A stretch of 64,000 bases of DNA from Catenuloplanes indicus (GCF_030813715.1 NZ_JAUSUZ010000001.1:4588001-4652000); one strand, 5' to 3'. Counted from the stretch's first letter, positions 1-8,963 are shown. Made by a program: numbers and translations. Notes: generated by a model from the letters alone, not told the origin.

Positions 1-2
1 TG

Positions 3-209
3 ACCGGGATCAACGACACGCGCGTGCTCTACCACGAGCCGGCCAAGTGGATCGCCCGGCTGCGGCACGTGGTACCGGACGGGACATTCCTGCTCAAGAC
101 GGAGATGGGCGCGGGTCACGGCGGCCCTAGCGGCCGCTACGACGCGTGGAAGGAAGAGGCATTCGTGCTCTCCTGGATCCTCGACCGGCTGGGCCGCGCC
201 ACGGTCTGA
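3..209 (+). CDS. ptrB: Oligopeptidase B (S9 family), C-terminal end
   Basis: This is the last 68 codons of a gene that begins before the window. The peptide begins TGINDTRVLYHEPAKWIARL, matching the S9A oligopeptidase B signature around the catalytic Asp. It continues to GHGGPSGRYDAWKE, where the His of GHGG is the catalytic histidine of the Ser-Asp-His triad. The family cleaves short peptides after basic residues in the cytoplasm. The catalytic Ser lies upstream of the window and cannot be checked. The gene faces the convergent ABC permease across a 45-nt gap. Assignment to the S9A family is firm. Oligopeptidase B rather than prolyl oligopeptidase is inferred from the spacing and wording of this segment. 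Confidence 0.85.
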   Translation, partial: TGINDTRVLYHEPAKWIARLRHVVPDGTFLLKTEMGAGHGGPSGRYDAWKEEAFVLSWILDRLGRATV

Positions 210-254
210 CGTCCGCGGACCGGCCAGGTCCCCTGACCCGGCCGGTCCGCGTCG

Positions 255-1802
255 TCAGGCGGCCCGCAGCTCCTCGACCGCGGTGCTGCCGCGCAGGAAG
301 AGCAGGCTGATCCCGATCGTGGCCAGCACCGCCAGCAGCGCGCCGCCGATCAGGAGCAGAAGACCCGGCACGGGTACGGGCACCGCCTGCACGATCGGCC
401 CGACGTCGACCGTACGCAGGAACGGCGCGCTCGCGACCGGGTCGCTGCAGATCGGGCCGTCGGCCGTGCAGATCGTGCCCTGGATGCCGCCCGACCGGAT
501 CTCCGTCCCGAGGCTGCGCGTGACCAGCCAGCCGGACAGCCCCGCGATCAGCACCGCCGGTACGGCCGGGACGAACACCTGCCACACCACCGAACGGGCG
601 ATCACGCCGCGCGGCACCCCGGTCGCGACCAGCGATGCGTAGGTGCGGCGGCGGGACACCAGACCGTCCGCGGCCGCGATCAGCAGCGCCAGCGCCGTGA
701 TGGCGACGGCGACGGCGACGGCGAGATCCACCAGGTCCATCGCGTTGAGGTAGAAGCCGTCCTGGTGCGGTCCGGACAGCGCCGGCTCGCCGGTCACCGC
801 GGTCCAGCGCAGGTCCACGGCCGACTTCGCGTCGGCCAGAGCCTGGAAGCGGGCCCGGAAGCCGGCCGACACGCCGCCGACCAGCACGCAGGCCAGCAGC
901 GCGGCGAGCACCCGGCTGCCGCTCCACGGGTCGGCCATCAGCCGCGCACCGGCCAGCAGCGTGGACGGCGCCCGGCCCCACCGGCGCATCGCCACGCCCA
1001 CCAGGTACGCGATCGCCCCGGTCCCGGCGATCACGGACACCGCCATGACCAGTGGGACCACGACGAAGACCAGGTAGACGAACCAGTCCTCGACGGTCTT
1101 CGCACGCTCCCCGAACCACGCGGTGAGCGGCGCGAAGCCGAGGAACAGCGCGAGCCCGACCGCCAGGACCGGCCCGGGCCACGTGTGCGGTGTCCGGTGC
1201 CGGGTCGCCTGACGGGCCACGCCGAACGGGGTCACCCGCACCCGGCGCAACAACAGCGCGGCCACCAGCATCGCGGCCACCGGCAGCGCCACGCAGATCG
1301 CCACGATCGCCCAGGCGGGCGGCAGCACGTCCGTGGGCAGCCACAGCTCGCCGCGCGCGTTCCGCCGGTCCAGCAGCCGGTGCCCGCCGAGGAAGACGGC
1401 CAGGCCGGTAAGCGTGCCGATCAGCGTGGCCAGGCCGGTCTCCACGGCGATCACCGCGAGCGTCTGCCCGGGCGTGGCACCGGCGAGCCGGAACACGGCC
1501 AGCCGCCGGTCCCGGGCCGGTGCGCCGAGCCGTGAGCACTGCGCGGCCAGTGCCAGCACCGGGATGCAGAGCAGCAGCAGCGCGATCGCCACGCCCGGGC
1601 GCAGGCCCGGCTGCTGCATCAGATCCGACCGGTACTGGACGGACAGGCCGTCGCCGGTGTCCGGTGTGCGGATGGCCAGCACGGTCACGGCGCAGAGCAC
1701 GGCCACCGAGGCGAGCGCCGCGCTGACCGCGGTCAGCGTCACCCGCAGCGTGTCGGTGCGGGTGCCGGCCAAGGCCAGGCGCAGCGCGGTGCCGGGGCTC
1801 AC
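255..1802 (-). CDS. FtsX-like ABC transporter permease
   Basis: A 515-residue polytopic protein starting GTG at 1802. An N-terminal transmembrane helix precedes a large extracellular part, and further hydrophobic clusters are spread through the protein. This is the two-unit FtsX/MacB-like layout in one chain. It overlaps the stop of the ATPase gene by 4 nt (GTGA), so the two are translationally coupled. With the ATPase and PadR genes it forms a PadR-ATPase-permease operon, a common actinobacterial drug or lipid exporter arrangement. The substrate cannot be read from the sequence. The fold family is well supported, and the physiological role is an inference from the PadR context. Confidence 0.85.
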   Translation of the reverse strand: MSPGTALRLALAGTRTDTLRVTLTAVSAALASVAVLCAVTVLAIRTPDTGDGLSVQYRSDLMQQPGLRPGVAIALLLLCIPVLALAAQCSRLGAPARDRRLAVFRLAGATPGQTLAVIAVETGLATLIGTLTGLAVFLGGHRLLDRRNARGELWLPTDVLPPAWAIVAICVALPVAAMLVAALLLRRVRVTPFGVARQATRHRTPHTWPGPVLAVGLALFLGFAPLTAWFGERAKTVEDWFVYLVFVVVPLVMAVSVIAGTGAIAYLVGVAMRRWGRAPSTLLAGARLMADPWSGSRVLAALLACVLVGGVSAGFRARFQALADAKSAVDLRWTAVTGEPALSGPHQDGFYLNAMDLVDLAVAVAVAITALALLIAAADGLVSRRRTYASLVATGVPRGVIARSVVWQVFVPAVPAVLIAGLSGWLVTRSLGTEIRSGGIQGTICTADGPICSDPVASAPFLRTVDVGPIVQAVPVPVPGLLLLIGGALLAVLATIGISLLFLRGSTAVEELRAA

Positions 1803-2485
1803 CGGGCGGCCGCCATCGCCGCGGTGACGATCTCACCGTCGCGCATGACGAGCTCCCGGTCCGCGTAGCCGGCGATCCGCGGCTCGTGCGTGACCAGCAC
1901 GACCGTGGTGTCCTGCGCGCGGGCCAGCCGGACCAGGTGGCCCATCACCTGCTCACCGGCGAGCGTGTCCAGCGCGCCGGTCGGCTCGTCCGCGAACAGC
2001 ACGCGCGGCTCGGTGACCAGCGCCCGGCCCAGCGCGACGCGCTGCTGCTGACCGCCGGACATCTCGCCCGGGCGTTTGCCGGCGAGGTCGGCCACGCCCA
2101 ACCGGTCCAGCCAGGTCAGCGCCGCGGTCCGGGCCGCCGGCCGCCGGGTGCCGGCGAGCAGCAGCGGAAGCGCGACGTTCTCCGCCGCGGTGAGCTCCGC
2201 GACGAGCTGGCCGAACTGGAACAGCACGCCGAACTCGGAGCGGCGCAGCCGGGACCGCGCCGCCTCTGCCAACAGGTCGACGCGCTGGTCGCGGTAGGTG
2301 ACCTCGCCGGCGTCCGGCCGGAGGATGCCGGCCAGGCAGTGCAGCAGTGTGGACTTGCCGCAGCCGGACGGGCCGGTCACCGCCACGATCTCACCGGCCG
2401 CGACGTCGAGCGTCACGCCGCGCAGCGCCGGTGACGCACCGTACGACTTCACCAGCCCGCGTGCGGCCAGAATCGGATCGCTCAT
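1799..2485 (-). CDS. ABC transporter ATP-binding protein (LolD/MacB type)
   Basis: A 228-residue nucleotide-binding subunit. Walker A is GPSGCGKST at residues 38-46, the signature is MSGGQQQR, and Walker B is VLFADEPTGALD. The EPTGALD form is typical of the MacB/LolD/FtsE group that pairs with FtsX-type permeases. The ATG overlaps the stop of the PadR gene by 4 nt, and its own stop overlaps the permease start. It would energise the permease encoded next. All key motifs are intact, so an active ATPase is expected. Confidence 0.92.
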   Translation of the reverse strand: MSDPILAARGLVKSYGASPALRGVTLDVAAGEIVAVTGPSGCGKSTLLHCLAGILRPDAGEVTYRDQRVDLLAEAARSRLRRSEFGVLFQFGQLVAELTAAENVALPLLLAGTRRPAARTAALTWLDRLGVADLAGKRPGEMSGGQQQRVALGRALVTEPRVLFADEPTGALDTLAGEQVMGHLVRLARAQDTTVVLVTHEPRIAGYADRELVMRDGEIVTAAMAAAR

Positions 2486-3018
2486 GCCGGAACCCCCTGC
2501 TGCAACTCGTTGACGCGCGCGATGGTGGTCTCCATCCAGCGCAGGTCGGCGTCGAGATGTGAGATGGCGAAGTCGGCGGCGATCACGTCGCCGAGCGCCG
2601 ACTCCGGGTCGAGCTTGGCCGCGGTCAGCTCGCGCAGCCGCGCCGCGTGCGCCGCGCGCTGCGCCGCCAGGTAGGCACCGGCCCGTCGCGAGTCCGCCGC
2701 GAGCAGGGCCACCACCACCTTGGCCAGCAGCTCGCTGGACACGAACGGGGCCGGTGCCTCGACCTCAGCCAGCCACTCGTCGAGGCGGGCCCGCCCGGCG
2801 TCGGTCAGCGTGAAGCTGGTGCGCTCCGGGCCGGCATCGCGGTCACGGTCGCCCTCGGCGACCAGACCGTCCCGCTGGAGCCGCCCGAGCGTCGCGTAGA
2901 CCTGCCCGAACGCCAGCGGCTTGGCCCGCGGCATGTGCGCGTCGTGGGCCCGTTTCAACTCATATCCGTGCTTCGGGCCGGTGGCTAACAGCCCCAGGAG
3001 CACATGGCCGGTCGACAT
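2482..3018 (-). CDS. PadR-family transcriptional regulator
   Basis: A 178-residue protein with an N-terminal winged helix (MSTGHVLLGLLATGPKHGYE, then KPLAFGQVYATLGRLQRDGL) and a C-terminal helical dimerisation region. This is the PadR subfamily-2 layout. I chose the ATG at 3018. A GTG at 3033 is in frame, but it would put the start inside the palindrome at 3027-3043. From the ATG, that palindrome lies 9-25 nt upstream and there is no good ribosome binding site, so a leaderless or near-leaderless message is plausible. The gene heads the exporter operon and probably represses it and itself until a ligand binds. Confidence 0.9.
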   Translation of the reverse strand: MSTGHVLLGLLATGPKHGYELKRAHDAHMPRAKPLAFGQVYATLGRLQRDGLVAEGDRDRDAGPERTSFTLTDAGRARLDEWLAEVEAPAPFVSSELLAKVVVALLAADSRRAGAYLAAQRAAHAARLRELTAAKLDPESALGDVIAADFAISHLDADLRWMETTIARVNELQQGVPA

Positions 3019-3026
3019 GGCGCTAC

Positions 3027-3043
3027 TATTCACTCAGTGAATA
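3027..3043. promoter_or_regulatory. Probable PadR operator, 17-bp perfect palindrome
   Basis: TATTCACTCAGTGAATA is a perfect inverted repeat (8-bp arms around one base) sitting 9 bp upstream of the chosen padR start. It is AT-rich against a very GC-rich background. Its place over the presumed promoter is what an autoregulating PadR repressor would need. The link to this PadR protein is inferred from position. Confidence 0.75.
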
Positions 3044-3129
3044 GCCGCTGTCAACCGGGTACCCTATGGCGGCCGTGTCGTGGCCGCTTCGAGATCGGGC
3101 GGGGTGGCGCTGGACCGGTGGCCGCTTTT

Positions 3130-4683
3130 TCAGCGACGGCGGAGGGCGACGACCGCGATGTCGTCGCTCATCTCCTGGCCGGTGAGTTCGGAGAGAAGGC
3201 GGTCGCAGAAGTCGTCGAGGTGGTCGTCAACGCCGGACGAGGCGGCCGCGGCGAGTGCGCGGAGGCCGTCGTCGATGGTGGCGTCGCGGCGTTCGATCAG
3301 GCCGTCGGTGTAGAGCACGAGCGTGGCGCCGGGCGGCACGACGAACTCGGTGTCGTCCGGTCGCTGGGCGCGCAGGCCGAGCAGCGGGCCGCGGTCCTCG
3401 ATGAACTCGGTGTGGCCGTCCGTGATCAGTAGCGGTGGCAGGTGGCCCGCGTTGGCCATCCGCACGTGGCCGGTGGCCGGATCGATCAGCATCACGCAGA
3501 CCGTAGCGACCTCGCCGGCCAGCAGCGTCAGCATCAGGTCGTTGATCCGGGTCAGCAGCGTGCCGGGCGGGTGGCCCTCGACCGCGTAGGCGCGCAGCGC
3601 GTGGCGCAGCTCCGCCATCACGGTGGCCGCGTGCAGCGAGTGCCCGGCCACGTCGCCGATCGCGACCAGCAGCCGCCCGTCGATCATCGTCAGCTCGTAG
3701 AAGTCGCCGCCGATCTCGGTGTGCGCGCTGGCTGGCTCGTAGCGGCGGGCCAGGTCCAGCCCGGTCACGTCGGGCAGGCGGCGGGGCAGCAGGCTGCGCT
3801 GGAGCGTGATCGCGACGCGGTGCTCCTCGTCGTAGGAGCGCTGCGCCTCGACCGCGGCCGCGGTCGCCTGCGCGAGCTGGCGCAACACGGGTGCACCGGG
3901 AATGTTGGCGGCGGCGGGCACCGCGACCTGGACCGCGGGCCGGTCGGGACGGATCCGGGTGACGGCGATGCCGACCGGGTCGTCGTCCGGCCAGGCCAGC
4001 AGCGACCAGTCGGCGGCCGGGTCGATCCGGAACGAGGTGCCGACCGCGATGTCGTGGCTCGCCCGCCACGGCCGCAGCACCGGCTCCTGCTCCGAGTTCT
4101 CGCAGGTGGCGGCCCAGAAGTCGCCGTCGCCGGTGGCGGTGACCACGGCCGCGGGCCCCTGGAAGATCTTGGCGGCGCCCTGGGCCGCGGCCGCGAGCAG
4201 GTGCGGGAAGTCGGCCGCCGAGTTGATCGCGAGCGTGGTCTCGGCCAGCAGCGCCATCCGCTTCGCGAGCGTCTCCGCCTGCTTGCGGGCCCGGTAGTAG
4301 CGCAGCACCGCCTGCGTGGTGGCGACCAGTTCCTCCGGCTCGATCGGCTCCACCAGGTACGCGTCCGCGCCCCGGTTCAGGCCGTGCGCGCGATCCTGCA
4401 CGTCGACCGCGTGCGCGGAGACGTGCACCACCGGCAGCGCGGCGTGCCGCGGGTTTCCCTTGATCTTCTCGCACACCTCGAAGCCGGACATGTCGGGCAG
4501 GCGTACGTCCAGCACCACCAGGTCGACCGGTTTGACGTCGACCAGCTCCAGCGCCTCCCGGCCGGTCTCCGCCTCCACGACCGCGTAGCCGGCCCGGCTC
4601 AGCCAGCTGACCAGCAGATAGCGCTTGGTGGGATTGTCATCGACGACCAGGACGGTCGCCGGGTCGACGTGCACCCGTCTCAC
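3130..4683 (-). CDS. Response regulator with GAF-like middle and SpoIIE/PP2C phosphatase output
   Basis: A 517-residue protein with three parts. Residues 8-125 are a receiver domain (acid pocket D15/D16, phospho-acceptor D59 in VVLDVRLPDMSG). A GAF-like segment covers about 140-290. A SpoIIE-type PP2C phosphatase spans about 310-517, with metal-site motifs GGDFYEL, GDVAGHS, LYTDGLIERR and SDDIAVVAL. Such proteins dephosphorylate STAS antagonists (RsbV/RsbS type) when the receiver is phosphorylated. Its start overlaps the stop of the histidine kinase gene by 4 nt, so the kinase is the obvious phosphodonor. It is the output end of the stressosome-like operon above it. Confidence 0.92.
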   Translation of the reverse strand: MRRVHVDPATVLVVDDNPTKRYLLVSWLSRAGYAVVEAETGREALELVDVKPVDLVVLDVRLPDMSGFEVCEKIKGNPRHAALPVVHVSAHAVDVQDRAHGLNRGADAYLVEPIEPEELVATTQAVLRYYRARKQAETLAKRMALLAETTLAINSAADFPHLLAAAAQGAAKIFQGPAAVVTATGDGDFWAATCENSEQEPVLRPWRASHDIAVGTSFRIDPAADWSLLAWPDDDPVGIAVTRIRPDRPAVQVAVPAAANIPGAPVLRQLAQATAAAVEAQRSYDEEHRVAITLQRSLLPRRLPDVTGLDLARRYEPASAHTEIGGDFYELTMIDGRLLVAIGDVAGHSLHAATVMAELRHALRAYAVEGHPPGTLLTRINDLMLTLLAGEVATVCVMLIDPATGHVRMANAGHLPPLLITDGHTEFIEDRGPLLGLRAQRPDDTEFVVPPGATLVLYTDGLIERRDATIDDGLRALAAAASSGVDDHLDDFCDRLLSELTGQEMSDDIAVVALRRR

Positions 4684-6032
4684 CCCTCGTCACGCTGAGC
4701 CGGTGCCGGGGGCATCGGCCGGCGCGGCAGCACGACGGTGAACACGCTGCCCTTACCGGGCTCGCTGGTCAGGTGCAGTGAGCCGCCGAGCAGCGTGACC
4801 AGCCGCTGCGCGTACGGCAGGCCGAGGCCGGTGCCGGTGCGCCCGGTCGAGCTGCCGGGCACCTGGTAGAACTCCTCGAAGATACGCTCGTGCAGCTCCG
4901 GCGGAATGCCGATGCCGGTGTCGGCGACCTCGATCTCCCAGCCGTCCTGACCGGTGGCGGCGCGCAGCGACATCGAGACCGTGCCGCGCTCGGTGAACTT
5001 GATCGCGTTGGTCAGCAGGTTGCGCAGCACCTGGGCGAGCAGCGCCTCGTCCGCGGTCACGGTCGAGCCGGCCGGCGGGTCCGCCACCACCAGCTCCACG
5101 TCGGGCCGGGTGATGATCGCCCGGGCGGTGCCGCGCAGCTGGCCGAACAACGCGCGCAGATCCACCTCGGCCCAGACCGGCTCCAACCGGCCGGCCTCCG
5201 CCTTGGCCAGGTCGAGCAGGTCGTTGACCAGCGTGAGCAGGTCGGTCGCGGAACCACGGATCAGGTCGACGTGCCGCGCCTGCTCGCCGGTGAGCGGGTC
5301 GGAGCCGGAGTCGGCGAGCAGCCGGGTGAGGCCGATGACCGCGGTGACCGGCGCGCGCAGCTCGTGGCTGACGTTGGCCAGGAACCGGCTCTTCGCCTCG
5401 CTGGCCGCCTTGAGCTGGGCGGACTTCTCGTCCAGCTCGTTGTAGAGCGCGACCACGCCGCGGTTGGTCTCCTCCAGCTCCTGGGACAGCTCGTTGTAGA
5501 GCGCCATCACGCCCTGGTTCGTCTCGGCCAGTTCGTCGCGCTGAGCCCGCACCTCCTCGAGCGCGGACATCAGCTCGCGGTTCTGCACGGCGAGCTCGTC
5601 CAGCGGCGTGCCCGGCTCGTTCGCGGCGACCTCCCGGCGCAGGTGAGCGATTCGTTCCTCGGTCAACGGCACGGCGCCGATCGGAAGTCGGCTGACCAGC
5701 CGGACGCGCGTAGCGTGCTCGTCACCGTCGACCTCCATCGTGTGCACCAGGCGGCCCGCGGGCCCGCCGTCCAGCAACGCCGCCGCCCCCGGACCGGCGA
5801 CAATCTCCACCACCAGCCTAGGAGGTGTTCCCATCTGCGCAACAAATGCCACGTCCGCGTCGCCGGGAACCGGCAGCAGCAGGCGGGCGACGTCGCTGAG
5901 CGCGGTCGCGAGCCGGATCTGGTCCTGGTGCTCGAGCCCGACCGCGGCCGCCACCTCGCGACCGCGCTGCCGGATCACGAAGATGTCGTGCTCACGACGC
6001 AGCGCCATCCGCAGCAGCACGAATTCGCTCAT
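4680..6032 (-). CDS. Soluble sensor histidine kinase with RsbT-like N-terminus and long coiled coil
   Basis: A 450-residue protein without membrane segments. The N-terminal 130 residues resemble the start of an RsbT/HATPase-type domain. A coiled coil at about 145-215 contains two copies of a motif of the form ETNxGVxALYNEL. A HisKA domain follows with phospho-acceptor H223 in NVSHELRAPV, then a HATPase domain with DTGIGIPPE and GTGLGLPYA. It lies between the receiver-phosphatase gene and the ATPase-SpoIIE gene, with 4-nt overlaps on both sides. It therefore probably takes stressosome output as input and phosphorylates the downstream receiver. That input route is inferred. Confidence 0.9.
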   Translation of the reverse strand: MSEFVLLRMALRREHDIFVIRQRGREVAAAVGLEHQDQIRLATALSDVARLLLPVPGDADVAFVAQMGTPPRLVVEIVAGPGAAALLDGGPAGRLVHTMEVDGDEHATRVRLVSRLPIGAVPLTEERIAHLRREVAANEPGTPLDELAVQNRELMSALEEVRAQRDELAETNQGVMALYNELSQELEETNRGVVALYNELDEKSAQLKAASEAKSRFLANVSHELRAPVTAVIGLTRLLADSGSDPLTGEQARHVDLIRGSATDLLTLVNDLLDLAKAEAGRLEPVWAEVDLRALFGQLRGTARAIITRPDVELVVADPPAGSTVTADEALLAQVLRNLLTNAIKFTERGTVSMSLRAATGQDGWEIEVADTGIGIPPELHERIFEEFYQVPGSSTGRTGTGLGLPYAQRLVTLLGGSLHLTSEPGKGSVFTVVLPRRPMPPAPAQRDEG

Positions 6033-7024
6033 GAGGGCAGTCTCGCAGCCAGCACGCAGGCGTCGTCGCGACGCACGCCGGCGTCGCGCAGCACGGTGGC
6101 CGCGATCAGCACCGGCGCGGCCGTGTTCAGTCCCGGATAGTCGGCGGGCTGCCAGCGGTCCACCACGCCGTCCGAATGCATCACCACGGCCGCGGACCGG
6201 GAGATCGGGTATTCGTACTCCCGGATCTGGCGGCGCTGGTGACCGGCGATGCCGGGCAGCGAGATCATGCCGCGCCGGCTGGTCCCCTCCACGATCGTGC
6301 CCGCGATGTTGCCCAGCCCGGCGTAGCGCACCAGGCCGGCGGCCGCGTCCAGCTCCGCGATCGCGATCGCGGCGCCGCGCGTGTGCGCGATCGCCCGGTG
6401 CACGGTCTCGACCAGCGCCGCCGGGGGCACGGCCGGTGCCGCCCGGAACGCGTTCACCGCGGCCTGGCTCGCGGTGGCGGCCAGCGGGCCGTGCCCGAGA
6501 CCGTCGCTGACCAGCACCTGGTGCCGGCCGCCGGCCACCCGGATGGCGTAGCCGTCGCCGCTGACCGCCTCGCCGGTGATCGGCCGGCTGGCCCCGGCCG
6601 CCCAGGCCGGCTCCGGCACGTCACCCGGCCACACCTGCACGGCCAGCGTCGTACCGCGGCCCGGCACCGAGTGCATGTCGCACCAGCCGGCCTGCCGGAC
6701 GATCGCGCCGAGCCCGATGCCGAGCGTGCCGGACGTGGAGTGCCCGTCCCGCATGGACTCGGGCAGGTCCGCCATGCCGGGCCCGGAGTCGACCGCGACC
6801 AGTTCCACACCGGCGGTGTCCGCGTTGCGCACCGGGCGCAGCAGCAGCGTGCCCTCGACCGCATGCTTGAGCAGGTTGCTGGTCATCTCCGCGGTCACGA
6901 TCGACAGGTCGGACGCGGCCTTCTCGGGCAACCCGAGCGTCTCGGCCAGCCGGTCGGCGGCGCGGCGCACCGTCGACGCCACGCTGGCGTTGTCGATGCG
7001 GAACCAGGTGCCCTCGTCGGACAT
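6029..7024 (-). CDS. Anti-sigma-type ATPase fused to SpoIIE (RsbX-like) phosphatase
   Basis: A 331-residue fusion. Residues 1-140 form a GHKL ATPase of the RsbW/RsbT type (N-box VTAEMTSNLLKHA, then DSGPGM and GTLGIGLGAI). Residues 150-331 form a short PP2C domain of the RsbX/SpoIIE kind (VSDGLGHGPLAA, MHSDGVVDRW). In Bacillus, RsbX resets the stressosome by dephosphorylating RsbR and RsbS. Kinase-like and phosphatase-like activities in one chain would let this protein act on one STAS partner in both directions. It is encoded 37 nt after the RsbT-like gene in the same operon. Confidence 0.88.
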   Translation of the reverse strand: MSDEGTWFRIDNASVASTVRRAADRLAETLGLPEKAASDLSIVTAEMTSNLLKHAVEGTLLLRPVRNADTAGVELVAVDSGPGMADLPESMRDGHSTSGTLGIGLGAIVRQAGWCDMHSVPGRGTTLAVQVWPGDVPEPAWAAGASRPITGEAVSGDGYAIRVAGGRHQVLVSDGLGHGPLAATASQAAVNAFRAAPAVPPAALVETVHRAIAHTRGAAIAIAELDAAAGLVRYAGLGNIAGTIVEGTSRRGMISLPGIAGHQRRQIREYEYPISRSAAVVMHSDGVVDRWQPADYPGLNTAAPVLIAATVLRDAGVRRDDACVLAARLPS

Positions 7025-7061
7025 GTGCGCCCCTCTGTCGTTCAGTGCCCGAGGGTTCGCC

Positions 7062-7481
7062 TCAGCGCGACCACTTGGTCACTGTGATGCGGGTGCCTTC
7101 GCCGACCGCGGTGTGGATGTCGAACTCGTCCACCAGCCGCCGCGACCCGCTCAGCCCGAGCCCGAGGCCGCCGCCGGTGGTGTAGCCGTCGGTGAGCGCG
7201 AGGTTCAGGTCGGCGATGCCGGGACCCTGGTCACTGAAGACTATTCGTACACCGCGCCGTCGCCCGTTGTCGACGACGGTCACCTCGACCGTACCGCCGC
7301 CACCGTAGACCAGCGTGTTGCGGGCCAGCTCGCTGGCGGCCGTCACCAGTTTCGTCTGGTCCACCAGGGAGAGCTTGACCTTGACCGCCACGGTACGGGT
7401 GAGCTGCCGGACGCGGACCACGTCCTCGTCGCTGGAGATCACGAGCGTGCCGCCGGCATCCGCGGCGCCGGCGAAGCCCAT
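7062..7481 (-). CDS. rsbT: RsbT-like serine kinase / anti-sigma switch protein
   Basis: A 139-residue GHKL kinase: VDQTKLVTAASELARNTLVY (N-box), FSDQGPGI and TTGGGLGLGLSGSRRLVDEF. In order and length it matches RsbT, the kinase that the stressosome holds and releases to activate a downstream phosphatase. I took the ATG at 7481. An in-frame GTG at 7487 would overlap the rsbS stop as GTGA and is equally possible. It follows rsbS and precedes the ATPase-SpoIIE gene, the canonical rsbR-rsbS-rsbT order. Confidence 0.9.
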   Translation of the reverse strand: MGFAGAADAGGTLVISSDEDVVRVRQLTRTVAVKVKLSLVDQTKLVTAASELARNTLVYGGGGTVEVTVVDNGRRRGVRIVFSDQGPGIADLNLALTDGYTTGGGLGLGLSGSRRLVDEFDIHTAVGEGTRITVTKWSR

Positions 7482-7483
7482 GG

Positions 7484-7903
7484 TCACGACGACACCGCCG
7501 TCCCGTCTTCCGCGGGCTGCTCGTCGTCCTCGCCGTCGAGGAATTCCTCCTCGCGCGCACGGGCGAGCAGCTCCATACCGCGCTCCACGTTCAGGGCGGT
7601 ACGAATCCCGTTCAGCGACAGGCCCAGCTCGACCAGCGTGATCGCCACGGCCGGACGCATGCCGACCACGACGGTCTCCGCGTCCAGCACCTTCGAGATC
7701 GCGGCGATCGTGGAGAGCATCCGGCCGACGAACGAATCGACGATGTCCAGCGCGGTGATGTCGATGATCACACCGTGCACGCCGGTCTGAACGATCCGCT
7801 CGGAGAGGTCCTCCTGCAGTTGCAGCGCGATCTGGTCCTCCATGTCGACCTGGATCGACACCAGGAGGAAATCCCCGATCTTGAGGACCGGTACGCGTTC
7901 CAT
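7484..7903 (-). CDS. rsbS: RsbS-like STAS stressosome scaffold protein
   Basis: A 139-residue single STAS domain starting MERVPVLKIGDFLLVSIQVD. The phosphorylatable serine is S57 in DIVDSFVGR, equivalent to S59 of B. subtilis RsbS. With RsbR it would form the stressosome core that sequesters RsbT. Compared with Bacillus RsbS it has an acidic C-terminal tail of about 20 residues (EEEFLDGEDDEQ). It abuts rsbR (shared base at 7903) and is followed by rsbT. Confidence 0.93.
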   Translation of the reverse strand: MERVPVLKIGDFLLVSIQVDMEDQIALQLQEDLSERIVQTGVHGVIIDITALDIVDSFVGRMLSTIAAISKVLDAETVVVGMRPAVAITLVELGLSLNGIRTALNVERGMELLARAREEEFLDGEDDEQPAEDGTAVSS

Positions 7904-8766
7904 CAGTTCTCCCGCCGGGCCGCACCGCGGCGGGCCACGTCGGCGCCGGTGCGGCGCAGCGCGTGCCGGAGCGCGTCGGCCAGCGTGGCCTTCGTGGCGA
8001 TGTCACCGAACTCGATGCCGAGCGCCACGATGGTCTGCGCGATCTGCGGCCGGATGCCGGAGATGATGCACTCCGCGCCCATCAGCCGCGCCGCGACCAC
8101 GGTCTTCAGCACGTGCTGGGCGACCTGGGTGTCCACCGCCGGGACACCGGTGATGTCGATGATCGCGTACGGCGAGCCGGTGTCGACCAGCGTCTGCAAC
8201 AGGCGCTCCATCACCACCTGGGCGCGGGCCGAGTCGAGCGTGCCGACCAGCGGGACCGCGACCACGCCGTCCCACAGCTTGACCACCGGCGTGGCCAGCT
8301 CCAGCAGCTGCTCCGCCTGGTCCGCGATGACCTCCTCGCGGGCCTGCGCGTACGTCGCGAACGTGAACAGGCCGAGCTGGTCGATCAGCGCGCCGAACCC
8401 GATGTAGTCGCTCATCGCCTGCGCGTCGTCGTAGACGTTCGTGGCGGTGGCGAACGCGTCCTTGACCGCGAAGACGCTGACCGCGGTCTCGGTGGAGGTG
8501 AAGCCCTGCAGCGCCCGGGAGCGGGACATCTCCGACAGCAGCGCGCGGAGCTCGCCGCCGTCGTTGTCCTCCAGCTGTGTGCCGCCGGCCGCCAGTAGGT
8601 CACGCAGGGACCGGAACAGCTCGCGGACCTGCCGGTCGAGCTCGCCCTGGCTGAGCCGCCCGCGCAGCGTCGCGGCGACCTGGCGGACCCACAGCTCCGA
8701 GATCTGATCCTCGTGCTCGTCGAGCCGTGCGGTGAGCCGGCTCGCCGCCTCCGTGCTGAGCGCCAC
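7903..8766 (-). CDS. rsbR: RsbR-like stressosome sensor (RsbRD-type N-terminus plus STAS)
   Basis: A 287-residue protein. The N-terminal 150 residues are helical and begin ASRLTARLDEHEDQISELWV, an RsbRD-like non-haem sensor domain. A C-terminal STAS domain (about 160-280) carries the conserved phospho-threonine T213 in VDTQVAQHV, corresponding to T205 of B. subtilis RsbRA. The start is GTG at 8766, preceded by AGGAGG six bases upstream. The second RsbR phosphosite (T171 in Bacillus) is not obvious here. The gene heads the minus-strand operon, and its promoter must lie in 8767-8963. Confidence 0.9.
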   Translation of the reverse strand: MALSTEAASRLTARLDEHEDQISELWVRQVAATLRGRLSQGELDRQVRELFRSLRDLLAAGGTQLEDNDGGELRALLSEMSRSRALQGFTSTETAVSVFAVKDAFATATNVYDDAQAMSDYIGFGALIDQLGLFTFATYAQAREEVIADQAEQLLELATPVVKLWDGVVAVPLVGTLDSARAQVVMERLLQTLVDTGSPYAIIDITGVPAVDTQVAQHVLKTVVAARLMGAECIISGIRPQIAQTIVALGIEFGDIATKATLADALRHALRRTGADVARRGAARREN

Positions 8767-8963
8767 GTTCGCCTCCTGTCAGCTCCGTGGGCAAGCCGTC
8801 CGGAGTCTCGGTACCTGGGGATCACTCAGTTGACCGACCGGTGGGACACTATCACCGGAGCGACGACGGTTAGTTGCTCGACGCCAAGTATCTGGCATCC
8901 GCCTCACACTGCAAGCATGCCGCCGGTGGAGTAGCGTTTCGTCCATAACAGGAGGTCGGCTAA

